Shown here in pieces: positions 44,508 through 52,705 of a DNA stretch of 64,000 nucleotides. Position 1 is the first letter of the stretch. Every line of letters begins with the position of its first letter. The position numbers were made by a program, and so were the translations under genes. The notes beneath the pieces are model-generated. The model made no database searches and had not been told where the DNA came from. It saw only the letters and a program-made list of their open reading frames with translations. This DNA is from Candidatus Halobonum tyrrellensis G22. Its GTDB lineage: Archaea > Halobacteriota > Halobacteria > Halobacteriales > Haloferacaceae. The stretch spans positions 55,069 to 119,068 of the forward strand of contig NZ_ASGZ01000008.1 of the NCBI RefSeq assembly GCF_000495475.1. Direction: 5' to 3'.

Positions 44508-46340
44508 TCAGACCGCCTCGGGACCCTGCTCGCCCGTCCGGATCTGGTAGGCGTCGTCGACTGGGAGGATGAACACCTTGCCGTCTCCGGGTTCGCCGGT
44601 GTGGGCGGCCTCGCTGATCGACTCGGCGACCCGCGACGCCGGGATGTCCGCGACCACGCACTCGACTTTCACCTTCTGGTGGAGGTCGACGGTGTACTCC
44701 TCGCCGCGCCACTGCCCCTTGGTCGCGGGCTGTGACCCCCGGCCGGTGACGTTCGTCACCGAAATCGAGGGAGCGCCCGCCTCGGCGAGTCCCCGTTTGA
44801 CGTCCGGAAGCTTGTCCGGGCGGACGAACGCCATGACGAGTTTGATCTCCTCGGGGTCGTGCTCGGGGGGTGCGTCCACGTCCTCGCCGCCGTCGGTGCG
44901 GAGTTCGTCGTCCATCTCCTCGCCACCGTCGGGCCGGACCGGCATATCCCTGCCGCCGTCGGTGCGGATCTCGGCGTCCGCGTCCTCGCCGCCGTCGGTC
45001 TCGACCTCGCCGCCGTCCGTCTTGATCTCGCCGCCGTCGGCGACCGTCGCGGGGTCGTCACCCGTGAACTCGGGGTACGCCGCCAGGCCGTGTTCGCCCT
45101 GGTCGAGCCCCTGCTCCTCCTCCGCCTCGCTCACGCGGAGACCGATCGTGGCGTCGACGACCCACAGCGTGGCCATCGTCGTCAGGACGGTCCAGGTGCC
45201 GATGACGAGCGAGCCGACCACCTGCATCGTGAGCTGTGCGACCGAGAAGCCCGCCACGTCGAAGAACGGGATCAGGATGGTGCCGATGAAGCCCGCGGAG
45301 CCGTGGACCGCGAAGACGCCGCAGACGTCGTCGACGTTGAGCGAATCGACGACCCACCGGTAGACGAGCGGCGTCTGGACGCCGCCGATGAGACCGATGA
45401 TCAGCGCGCCCCACCACGTCACGTGCGCGCACGCGCCGGTGATGGCGACGAGGCCCGCGAGCAGGCCGTTCGCGCCGAACAGCGGGTCGGGCTTCCCCTC
45501 CCAGACGGCCGTGACGACCGTCGAGGAGACCATGCCGACCCCCATCGCGAGTGTGGTGTTGAGCGCGACGCGGCCGAGCGCGGCGCCCATGAACTCGCCC
45601 TCGCCGGTGAGGACGGTCGCCTGGGTGCCGACGTTGAAGGCGTACCAGCCGAACGCGAGGATGAGCGTCCCGATGACCGCGAAGACGACGCTGTGGCCCG
45701 GGATCGGCCGGGCGTTCCCGTTGCTGTCGAAGCGGCCGCGCCGCGGGCCGACCATGTAGGCGGCGGTCAGCCCCGCGATGCCGCCGAGCGCGTGGACCAC
45801 CGTCGCGCCCGCGAAGTCCTTGTAGCCCGCGCCGATCGCCTGTCCGAGGTAGCCGGCCGACGAGAGGAGGCCGTCACCCCCCCACGCGAACCCGGCGATG
45901 ACCGGGTAGATGACCGCCACCATCACGACCGCGTAGACGACGTACGCCGAGAACTTCATCCGCTCGGCGACCGCGCCGGAGACGATGGTCGCGGCGGTCA
46001 TGGCGAACACCGCGCCGAACAGCCAGCCCACCCACGCACCGGGCGAGCCGATGTACGAGAACGCGGCGCCCACGTCGAACGCCGCCCCGGGCGTGGTGGC
46101 GTACCCCGCGAGCGCGGACACCGCCGAGCCGACCAGGAAGAACGTCAACACGCCCGCCGACCAGTCCCACATGTTCTTCATCACGACGTTGCCCGCGTTC
46201 TTCGCGCGGACCTGTCCCGCCTCCAGCAGCGCGAACCCCGGCTGCATGAAGAAGATGAGGAACGAGACCACCAGCACCCACACCGCGTTGATGCTGTCCG
46301 CGACGGCGGTCACGTCGACCTGCAGCGGGAGCGGCGTCAC
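44508..46340 (-). CDS. Ammonium channel fused to a PII signalling domain (Amt-GlnK fusion)
   Basis: A 610-residue fusion. Residues ~1-430 are an Amt/Rh channel with eleven membrane helices, including [19 protein letters not shown], the [10 protein letters not shown] and [17 protein letters not shown] pore segments, and [14 protein letters not shown] near the conserved twin-His region. Residues ~430-498 are an acidic linker with repeated TDGGE-type units. Residues 499-610 are a complete PII protein: [21 protein letters not shown]-loop [16 protein letters not shown] with Tyr549 equal to the uridylylation Tyr51, and the ATP segment [27 protein letters not shown] normally is a separate GlnK trimer that plugs Amt; here it is tethered. 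GTG start; PII part spans 44511-44846. Confidence 0.93.
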   Translation of the reverse strand: MTPLPLQVDVTAVADSINAVWVLVVSFLIFFMQPGFALLEAGQVRAKNAGNVVMKNMWDWSAGVLTFFLVGSAVSALAGYATTPGAAFDVGAAFSYIGSPGAWVGWLFGAVFAMTAATIVSGAVAERMKFSAYVVYAVVMVAVIYPVIAGFAWGGDGLLSSAGYLGQAIGAGYKDFAGATVVHALGGIAGLTAAYMVGPRRGRFDSNGNARPIPGHSVVFAVIGTLILAFGWYAFNVGTQATVLTGEGEFMGAALGRVALNTTLAMGVGMVSSTVVTAVWEGKPDPLFGANGLLAGLVAITGACAHVTWWGALIIGLIGGVQTPLVYRWVVDSLNVDDVCGVFAVHGSAGFIGTILIPFFDVAGFSVAQLTMQVVGSLVIGTWTVLTTMATLWVVDATIGLRVSEAEEEQGLDQGEHGLAAYPEFTGDDPATVADGGEIKTDGGEVETDGGEDADAEIRTDGGRDMPVRPDGGEEMDDELRTDGGEDVDAPPEHDPEEIKLVMAFVRPDKLPDVKRGLAEAGAPSISVTNVTGRGSQPATKGQWRGEEYTVDLHQKVKVECVVADIPASRVAESISEAAHTGEPGDGKVFILPVDDAYQIRTGEQGPEAV

Positions 46341-46721
46341 GCCGCACCACCACCCGCTACACGTTCGTCGATCCTTTCACCGTATTCCGTGTGTTCCGTG
46401 TCGGTCTGCACGCGATATGGGCTGAATGCGAGGCACATAAACCCACGAGTTGAGAATCACAAATTTATGTATGAATATTCAGCTCAACGTCAAATTTCTA
46501 GGTGGATATAATCCGTACTAGGACGTACTCCCGACGGTTTTCGAGCAAGTGTTGCGAGCAGCGTTGACGCACGTAGTGTAAGAACGGTTATATTTGTGTG
46601 GGATTACCCCTCGCGCGCCCCGATTTTCGCACGCGCGTACACCGGCGATCCGGGTCGCCGTCGGGAGTCCCGGGCGGACGGGGGGCGGGACGGAAGCGGG
46701 TCGGCCGAATCAGGGGGACGG
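46341..46721. promoter_or_regulatory. AT-richer upstream region of the Amt-PII gene
   Basis: About 380 bases with no gene. For the minus-strand channel gene, GGGTTTATGTG (46431-46445 region) is a TATA candidate and implies a leader of ~65 bases before the GTG. Nearby are the 10-base palindrome TGAATATTCA (46471-46480) and the inverted pair GTTGAG (46448-46453) / CTCAAC (46482-46487), possible operators for nitrogen control. Which factor binds is unknown. A second AT box, GGTTATATTTG near 46590, has no gene on its strand downstream. Confidence 0.4.
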
Positions 46722-47453
46722 TCACTCGAGCGCCACCACCACCGCCTCCGCGAGCGCCGGAAAGGTGGCCTCGTCGGGGACGACGTCCACCGCGACGCCG
46801 CGCGCCGCCGCCGTCTCGCTCGTCGGGTCGCCGATGCAGCCGACGACCGCGGCGTCGAGTCCCGCGACGGCGTCGTCGCGCACGTTCCGGTCGGCGGCGG
46901 CGTCGAGGAAGTGTTCGACGGTGAGCGACGAGGTGAAACACGCGCCCGCCAACTCGCCCGCCGCCGCCAACTCCGCCGACTCGCCCGCGCCTGCGGGCCG
47001 GGTCAGCCGGTAGAGCACCGTCTCGTGGACCGTCGCCCCCGCCTCGCGCAGGCCGTCGAGCAGGACCGGGCTGCCGTGGTCCGACCGCGCCACCTCGACG
47101 CCGACGCCCGCCACGTCGGGCGAGAGCGCGTCGACCAGGCCCGTCGAGGTGTACTCCTCGGGCACCAGGTCGACCGTCCACCCCGCCGCCCGGACGGCGT
47201 CGGCGGTGCTCGGTCCGATGGTGGCCACCCGGGCGTCGCCCGGCGTCCACCCCGCCTCGGCGGCGAGTTCGACCCCCGTCTTCGAGGTGAACACCACCCA
47301 CGCGGCCTCGGCCGGCGTCGCGTCCGTCGGTTCGACCGCGAGCATCGGGTCCGCGACGGGGTCGACGCCCAGCTCCTCCAGCAGGTCGACGGCCGTCGCG
47401 AGTCGCTCGTCGTCCGGGCGGAACACCGCGACGCGCGGTCGGGAGTCCGTCAC
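46722..47453 (-). CDS. hemD: Uroporphyrinogen-III synthase
   Basis: A 243-residue enzyme that closes and inverts ring D of hydroxymethylbilane to give uroporphyrinogen III. The family is weakly conserved; seen are RPRVAVFRPDDERLATAVDLLEELG, the bilobal fold with VVFTSKTGVELA and ACFTSSLTVEHFLDA, ATIGPSTADAV and VVGCIGDPTSETAAARG. The start is GTG at VTDSRPRV, overlapping the cobA stop (GTGA), since upstream frame sequence is Arg/Gly-rich non-protein. It is the last gene of the hemC-cobA-hemD operon. Confidence 0.88.
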   Translation of the reverse strand: MTDSRPRVAVFRPDDERLATAVDLLEELGVDPVADPMLAVEPTDATPAEAAWVVFTSKTGVELAAEAGWTPGDARVATIGPSTADAVRAAGWTVDLVPEEYTSTGLVDALSPDVAGVGVEVARSDHGSPVLLDGLREAGATVHETVLYRLTRPAGAGESAELAAAGELAGACFTSSLTVEHFLDAAADRNVRDDAVAGLDAAVVGCIGDPTSETAAARGVAVDVVPDEATFPALAEAVVVALE

Positions 47454-48322
47454 TCCTCCCCCCCGTCGTCGGCCGTCCCGCGGCCGCGGAGGAACGCCAC
47501 CACGCGCTCGCGGGTCGCCGCCACCTCGCCGATCACGGTCACCGCGGGCGGTTCGATCCCCGCCTCGTCGCGGGCGTCGACGACGGTGTCGAGCGTGCCC
47601 GTCGCCACCCGCATGTTCGGCCACGTCCCGCGTTCGACCAGCGCGACCGGCGTCTCGGGGTCCATCCCGGCCTCCCGGAGCGCGCGGGTGTAGTCGGGGA
47701 GTCTGCCGACGCCCATCAGGACCACCAGCGTGCCGCCGGTCGCCGCGAGCGCGTCCCAGTCGACCGCCGACTCCTCCTTCTCGGGGTCCTCGTGGCCGGT
47801 GACGAACGAGACGGAGGAGGCGTGCTCGCGGTGGGTGACGGGGATGCCCGCGACGCCCGGCGCGGCGACCGCCGAGGTGACGCCCGGCACCACCTCGAAC
47901 GGCACGCCCTCGCTCGCGAGGTGTTCGGCCTCCTCGCCGCCGCGGCCGAACACGAACGGGTCGCCGCCCTTCAGCCGCACCACGCTCCGCCCCTCGCGGG
48001 CGAGTTCGACCAGCCGGTCGTTGGTGTACTCCTGGCTCGTCCTCTCGCCGCCCGCGCGCTTGCCGACGTCCTCGCGGCGCTCCTCGTCTATCGAGTCGAG
48101 TATCTCCGGGCCGGGGAGTTTGTCGTGGAGCACCACGTCCGCCTCGTCGAGCAGGCGGCGCGCGCGGACGGTCAACAACCCGGGGTCGCCCGGACCCGAC
48201 CCGACGAGGTACACCGTGCCCGCCGCGGGCGCGCGTGCGTCCGCGTCGTCGCCGGCGTCCGTCCCCGCACCGTCGTCGGCGTCCGTCCCCGCCTCGCCCG
48301 CCCCGGTGGCGTCGTCCGCCAT
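47450..48322 (-). CDS. cobA: Uroporphyrinogen-III C-methyltransferase
   Basis: A 290-residue SAM-dependent enzyme that methylates uroporphyrinogen III twice to precorrin-2, the entry to siroheme, cobalamin and, in archaea, the siroheme-dependent heme route. Motifs: VYLVGSGPGDPGLLTVRA, ADVVLHDKL, VVRLKGGDPFVFGRGGEEAEHL, VVPGVTSAVAAPGVAGIPVTHR, VVLMGVGRL and LVERGTWPNMRVATGTLDTV. The first ~35 residues are an acidic Asp/Ala linker typical of halophiles. Its ATG abuts the hemC stop and its stop overlaps hemD, so the three are translated in series. Confidence 0.95.
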   Translation of the reverse strand: MADDATGAGEAGTDADDGAGTDAGDDADARAPAAGTVYLVGSGPGDPGLLTVRARRLLDEADVVLHDKLPGPEILDSIDEERREDVGKRAGGERTSQEYTNDRLVELAREGRSVVRLKGGDPFVFGRGGEEAEHLASEGVPFEVVPGVTSAVAAPGVAGIPVTHREHASSVSFVTGHEDPEKEESAVDWDALAATGGTLVVLMGVGRLPDYTRALREAGMDPETPVALVERGTWPNMRVATGTLDTVVDARDEAGIEPPAVTVIGEVAATRERVVAFLRGRGTADDGGEE

Positions 48323-49546
48323 CTACTCCTCCCGCTCCGTCGGCGTCTCCCCGTCCGGCGTTCCGTCTTCCGCCGGCGTTCCGTCCTCCGGTGTTCCACC
48401 GTCGGCGGGGTCGTCCCGTTCGGGCGAGGCGTCGATGCCGTCCTCGCCGCCGTCGTCGGCCTCGCGTTTCGCCTCGGCGATGATGTCGGCGGCGCCCCGG
48501 TCGGCGAGGTCAGCGGCGAACTCCGCGGCGGCGTCGGCGTGGCGTTCGACCGGCAGGTCGCGGGTGGCGGCCACCTCGCGCTCGCCGTCGGTCGAGAGCA
48601 CGCGGACGCGGGCGTTGACGTGCTCGCCCTGTACGAGCGCGGCGACGCCGATGGGGGCGACACAGCCCCCGCCGAGTTCCGCGAGCACGGTGCGCTCGAC
48701 GGTCGTGGCGACGCGGGTCGGCGGGTGGTCGACCGCCTCGCGGACCGCCTCGGTCACCTCGGGGTCGGCGGTCGTGACCGCGACCGCGCCCTGTCCCGGC
48801 GCGGGGACGAACTCCGAGCGGTCGAGCCGCTCCACCTCGTACTCGTCGCGGACGTAGAGGTCCGACCGGCGCAGCCCCGCCTCCGCGAGCACGATGGCGT
48901 CGTACTCGACGTCGAGTTCGTACTCCAACGCGCCCCGCTGGAACTCGGAGAGGTCGTCGAACCACTCCTCGACCGAGCGCTCGAACGTCGACCCGCCGTC
49001 ACCCCCGGGGTCGCCCTTCTCGTCGCGTTCGGCGTCGACGCGCCGCTCGTGTTCCGCCTGGAGTTGGGGCGCGACCAGTTTCTGGAGCCGGGTGTCGACG
49101 TTGCCGCGGAGCGGTTCGACCGTCAGGTCGGGCCGGGCGGCGAGCACCTGCGCCTTCCGCCGGAGCGAGGAGGTGCCGACGACCGACCCCGGCGGGAGGT
49201 CCTCGACGCCGCCGCCGTCGGGCGTGACCACCACGTCGCCCGACGGCGCCCGCTCGCCGACGCCGCCGACCCGGAGGCGGTCGGGGAACTCCGTGGGCAT
49301 GTCCTTCAGCGAGTGGACCGCGGCCTCGGCCTCGCCGTCGAGCACCCGCTGGTCGAGCGCGCGGACGAACGCGCCGGTCTTGCCGAGTCGGGTGATGAGT
49401 TCGTCGGTGAGGCGGTCGCCGCGCGTCTCCACCTCGACCACCTCGACCTCGTTCCGTCGCCGTTCGAGCGCCTCGCGCACGTCCGCGGTCTGCCGGCGCG
49501 CCAACGCCGACCCCCGGGTGGCGAGTCGGAGCGGAGCTTCTGTCAT
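48323..49546 (-). CDS. hemC: Hydroxymethylbilane synthase (porphobilinogen deaminase)
   Basis: A 407-residue enzyme that joins four porphobilinogens. Motifs: LRLATRGSALARRQT at the start, AVHSLKDMPTEFPD, VVGTSSLRRKAQVLAARPDL, PLRGNVDTRLQKL, FVPAPGQGAVAV and cofactor-binding Cys295 in LGGGCVAPIG. Two departures from the ~310-residue norm: an acidic insertion at about residues 158-213, between RLQKL and YDAIVLAEAGL (48908-49075), and a ~45-residue C-terminal repeat tail of TPEDG-type units. Both are surface-type halophile additions. First gene of the hemC-cobA-hemD operon. Confidence 0.95.
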   Translation of the reverse strand: MTEAPLRLATRGSALARRQTADVREALERRRNEVEVVEVETRGDRLTDELITRLGKTGAFVRALDQRVLDGEAEAAVHSLKDMPTEFPDRLRVGGVGERAPSGDVVVTPDGGGVEDLPPGSVVGTSSLRRKAQVLAARPDLTVEPLRGNVDTRLQKLVAPQLQAEHERRVDAERDEKGDPGGDGGSTFERSVEEWFDDLSEFQRGALEYELDVEYDAIVLAEAGLRRSDLYVRDEYEVERLDRSEFVPAPGQGAVAVTTADPEVTEAVREAVDHPPTRVATTVERTVLAELGGGCVAPIGVAALVQGEHVNARVRVLSTDGEREVAATRDLPVERHADAAAEFAADLADRGAADIIAEAKREADDGGEDGIDASPERDDPADGGTPEDGTPAEDGTPDGETPTEREE

Positions 49547-49685
49547 ACCCGTCGGTGGGGCGGGCGCGGGGAAAACACGCTCGTTTCGCGCCGCACGGCG
49601 GCGCGACGGCGCCCACGGCGGCCGGTTCGTGCCGCCGGAGCGGCGGGGTTGAAGTTTTATGGATCGCAGCCCAGTTACTTGTCAG

Positions 49686-51095
49686 ATGTCGCGCTCGGCG
49701 TCGCCTCGGTGGGGGGGTGTCATCGTAGCCGTCGGTCTCGGATTCACCGCGGTCCACGCCCGATACCTCCTCCGGGCGCCGTCGGTCCGCGTCGCCGTCG
49801 GCAGCGCCGTCGCGCTCGCCACCGCCGCGGGGGTCGCGGCGCTGGGCGTCCGCCTCTCGCGGGCTACCGACGCCGAGCGACCCCGCGTCGTCGTCCGCGG
49901 CGTCGCCATCGGCGTCGGCGTGATGGCGCTGGTGTTCGTCATTGCCGTCGCGACCAGTCCGCTCCCCGCCATCTCGGCTAGGTATCTCCCCCACATGGCG
50001 GCGGACCTGCTCACGGTCGGGGTCGCGGTCGGCGCGCTGTTGGGCCTGTACGACGCCCGCTCGCGCCGCGACCGCCGCCGGGCGGAGGCGCTGTTCGCCA
50101 ACCTGCCCAGCCCGGCCGCCCACGTCGACTGCTCGGGGGGCGAGCGGGTCGTCGTGGCGACGAACGACGCGTTCCGGGCGGCGTTCGGCCCGAACGAGAC
50201 GTACGTCGGCCGGCCGCTCGACGACTGTGTCCCGGCGGCCGCCGAGGAGCGGTCGCTCTCGGAGGCGCTCGCGGAGGGGCCGCGCGCGCGGTTCCGGAGC
50301 GCCGCCACCGCCGGCCACGGCGTCCGCGAGTTCGTCACCGTGACCGTCCCCGAGAGCGTCCCCGACCGCGAGTACGTCGTCCTCTCGGACATCACGGCCG
50401 ACGGGCGGCGCGAGCGCCGGCTGTCGGTGCTCAACCGGGTGCTCAGACACGACCTCCGGAGCGCGATGAACGTGGTGCTCGGACACGCGGAACTGCTCGC
50501 GGACGACCCCGACGACGACCACCTCGCGACCATCCGCGCGCGGGTCGACGGCCTCCTCTCGATGAGCCGCCGGGCGCGCGACCTCGACCACCTCCTCGAC
50601 GGCGAGGCGTCCCCGCGGACGGTCGACCTCGTCGCGGTGGTCGTCGACCGCCTCGACGCGCGCGCCGCCGACGGGACGGCGTTCGAGCGCTCGCTCCCCG
50701 ACCGTCCGGTGGTCGTCCGCGACGACGGTCTCCTGCGGGCGGTGCTCGACGAACTGCTCGACAACGCGGTCGAACACGCCGGTTCCGACCCGACTATCCG
50801 GGTGTCGGTGTCCGTCGTCGGCAACACCGCCGAGTTGACCGTCGCCGACGACGGTCCCGGCATCCCCGACAGCGAGCGGGCGGTGCTGTCGCGCGAACGC
50901 GAGACCACCCTCGACCACGCCAGCGGGCTCGGTCTCTGGTTCGTCACCTGGGTCGTCTCCGAACTCGGCGGCGACGTCGACCTCACCACCGGCAACCGGG
51001 GCGACGGCGGCGCGACCGTCACCGTCCGACTCCCGCTCGCGGCCGACTCGGCGGACGGGCGCGCGCTCGCCCCGACGGACGGCCACCGGAACTGA
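49686..51095 (+). CDS. Membrane histidine kinase with 4-helix sensor
   Basis: A 469-residue sensor kinase. Residues ~10-130 are four membrane helices (GVIVAVGLGFTAVHARYLL, VGSAVALATAAGVAALGV, IGVGVMALVFVIAVAT and MAADLLTVGVAVGALLGLY). A PAS-like domain spans ~145-250 (FANLPSPAAHVDCSGG, VVLSDITADGRRERRL). The H-box is LNRVLRHDLRSAMNVVLGHAELL, then N-box LLDELLDNAVEHA, G1 VADDGPGIPDSE and G2 ASGLGLWFVTWVVSELGG. No response regulator is adjacent, as is common for haloarchaeal orphan kinases. ATG at 49686 is preferred, with TTTTAT ~31 bases upstream, over a Met nine codons earlier that lies at the box. The signal is unknown. Confidence 0.88.
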   Translation: MSRSASPRWGGVIVAVGLGFTAVHARYLLRAPSVRVAVGSAVALATAAGVAALGVRLSRATDAERPRVVVRGVAIGVGVMALVFVIAVATSPLPAISARYLPHMAADLLTVGVAVGALLGLYDARSRRDRRRAEALFANLPSPAAHVDCSGGERVVVATNDAFRAAFGPNETYVGRPLDDCVPAAAEERSLSEALAEGPRARFRSAATAGHGVREFVTVTVPESVPDREYVVLSDITADGRRERRLSVLNRVLRHDLRSAMNVVLGHAELLADDPDDDHLATIRARVDGLLSMSRRARDLDHLLDGEASPRTVDLVAVVVDRLDARAADGTAFERSLPDRPVVVRDDGLLRAVLDELLDNAVEHAGSDPTIRVSVSVVGNTAELTVADDGPGIPDSERAVLSRERETTLDHASGLGLWFVTWVVSELGGDVDLTTGNRGDGGATVTVRLPLAADSADGRALAPTDGHRN

Positions 51096-51207
51096 CCCCT
51101 CGGGCGCCGGCCCCGAACGGGGTCGCCCGCCCGCTCCGGCACCGACCCGCTCGCCGGCGCCCGTCCGCTCCCGCACCGACCCGCTCAAGTGTTGCCGACC
51201 GGCGTGT

Positions 51208-51308
51208 CTTTATTACCCCCGAGCGCACACCCGGTCGTAATGACGGACGCCGCCGTCGCTCGCGGCCGCCTCCCGCGGGAGCGACGCGTCCCGCGACGGG
51301 CCCTCTAG
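51208..51308 (+). promoter_or_regulatory. Promoter plus 22-codon Arg-rich leader ORF before argG
   Basis: CTTTATTA (51208-51215) lies ~30 bases before an ATG at 51240 that opens a 22-codon frame ending at TAG 51306-51308: MTDAAVARGRLPRERRVPRRAL, with seven Arg. The frame overlaps mutually exclusive hairpins: GTCGCTC/GAGCGAC (51255-51261 with 51279-51285) and the palindrome CTCCCGCGGGAG (51270-51281). It lies ~130 bases before argG, which has its own TATA box. It may be a chance frame, but it is the only such unit at an Arg gene here. Confidence 0.3.
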
Positions 51309-51403
51309 GCCCCACTTCACCCCACCTTCCTCCGCCGTCGTCGCCCCGTCCTCGCCCGGTTAGCCTGCACGCCGCGATTTTATTTCAGATAACACGATCG
51401 CCG

Positions 51404-51411
51404 AATTTATA
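51404..51411 (+). promoter_or_regulatory. TATA box of argG
   Basis: AATTTATA lies 26-33 bases before the argG ATG at 51437, preceded by a C/G pair context (CCG) and a further AT stretch (GATTTTATTTCAGATAAC) ~25 bases upstream. The spacing implies a leaderless argG mRNA starting at or near the ATG. Confidence 0.65.
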
Positions 51412-51436
51412 CCGGAGAGGGCCACAGGTGTCGGTA

Positions 51437-52699
51437 ATGACGCGCGTGGCACTGGCGTTCAGCGGTGGACTCGACACGACGGTGTGCGTCCCGCTCCTCG
51501 AAGAGGAGTACGGGTACGACGAGGTGATCGGCGTGACCGTGGACGTCGGTCAGCCGGCCGAGGAGTTCGACGAGGCCGAGGAGACGGCCGAGGCGCTCGA
51601 CCTGGAACACTACGTCGTGGACGCTCGAGACGAGTTCGCCGACCTCTGTTTCGACTCGGTGCGCGCGAACGCCACCTACCAGGGCTACCCCCTGGGGACG
51701 GCGCTCGCGCGGCCGGTGATCGCGAACGCCATCCTGGAGGTGGCGGAGGAACACGACTGCGACGCGCTCGCACACGGCTGTACGGGCAAGGGCAACGACC
51801 AGTTGCGGTTCGAGGCGGTGTGGCGCGCCTCCGACAAGGAGGTGATCGCGCCCGTCCGCGAACTCGGTCTCACGCGCGAGTGGGAGACGGAGTACGCCGA
51901 CGAGAAGGACCTGCCCGTCGAGGGCGGCAACGAGGGCGCGTGGTCCATCGACACCAACCTCTGGTCGCGGTCGGTCGAGGGCGACGACCTGGAGGACCCG
52001 ACGTACGTTCCGCCGGAGGACATCTACGAGTGGACGGAGACGCCCGGGAGCACCGACGAGGAACTCGTCGACATCGAGTTCGACGACGGCTACCCGGTGG
52101 CGCTCGACGGCGAGGAGTTCGACCCTGTCGACCTGATCGAACGGCTCAACGAGACGGCGGGCGCACACGGCGTCGGCCGGACCGACATGATGGAGGACCG
52201 CATGCTCGGGCTGAAGGTGCGCGAGAACTACGAGCACCCCGCGGCGACCGTCCTGCTGACGGCGCACGAGGCGCTCGAACAGATCGTCCTCACGAAGTCG
52301 GAGCGCGACTTCAAGACGCTCGTCGACGACGAGTGGGCCCAGAAGGGGTACCAGGGGCTCGTGGACGCGCCGCTGGTCGACTCGCTGGAGGGGTATCTCG
52401 ACGCGAGCAACGCGAAGGTGACGGGCACCGTCACCGTCAAACTCCAGGGCGGGCAGGTCCGCCCGGTCGCCCGCGACTCCGAGTACGCCGTCTACTCCGA
52501 GTCGGCGGCGTCGTTCAACACGGAGACCGTCGACGGCATCGAGCAGTCTGACGCGACGGGCGTCGCCAAGTACCACGGCTTCCAGGACCGCCTCGCCAAC
52601 GAGGTCATGGAGCGCGCGACGGCGACCGAGTCGGACGAGGAGGACGACGAACAGACGCGGCTCACGACGGACGGCGGCGCCGAGGACGGCGAGGAGTGA
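51437..52699 (+). CDS. argG: Argininosuccinate synthase
   Basis: A 420-residue ATP-dependent enzyme that joins citrulline and aspartate. The N-terminal PP-loop is VALAFSGGLDTTVCVPLL, then VTVDVGQPAEEFDEAE, YVVDARDEF, YPLGTALARPVIA, HGCTGKGNDQLRFE (a signature) and VEGGNEGAWSIDTNLW, with SRSVEGDDLEDP following. Length is slightly above the ~400 norm; the final ~20 residues are an acidic halophile tail (DEEDDEQTRLTTDGG). The ATG at 51437 is preferred over GTG three codons earlier because it is the standard family start and the TATA spacing fits. argH follows six bases after the stop. Confidence 0.97.
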   Translation: MTRVALAFSGGLDTTVCVPLLEEEYGYDEVIGVTVDVGQPAEEFDEAEETAEALDLEHYVVDARDEFADLCFDSVRANATYQGYPLGTALARPVIANAILEVAEEHDCDALAHGCTGKGNDQLRFEAVWRASDKEVIAPVRELGLTREWETEYADEKDLPVEGGNEGAWSIDTNLWSRSVEGDDLEDPTYVPPEDIYEWTETPGSTDEELVDIEFDDGYPVALDGEEFDPVDLIERLNETAGAHGVGRTDMMEDRMLGLKVRENYEHPAATVLLTAHEALEQIVLTKSERDFKTLVDDEWAQKGYQGLVDAPLVDSLEGYLDASNAKVTGTVTVKLQGGQVRPVARDSEYAVYSESAASFNTETVDGIEQSDATGVAKYHGFQDRLANEVMERATATESDEEDDEQTRLTTDGGAEDGEE

Positions 52700-52705
52700 C
52701 GGCGG

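Noticed and set aside
46590..46721. Plus-strand gene after the GGTTATATTTG box
   Set aside because: Frames starting there are antisense to hemD and carry no protein-like composition.
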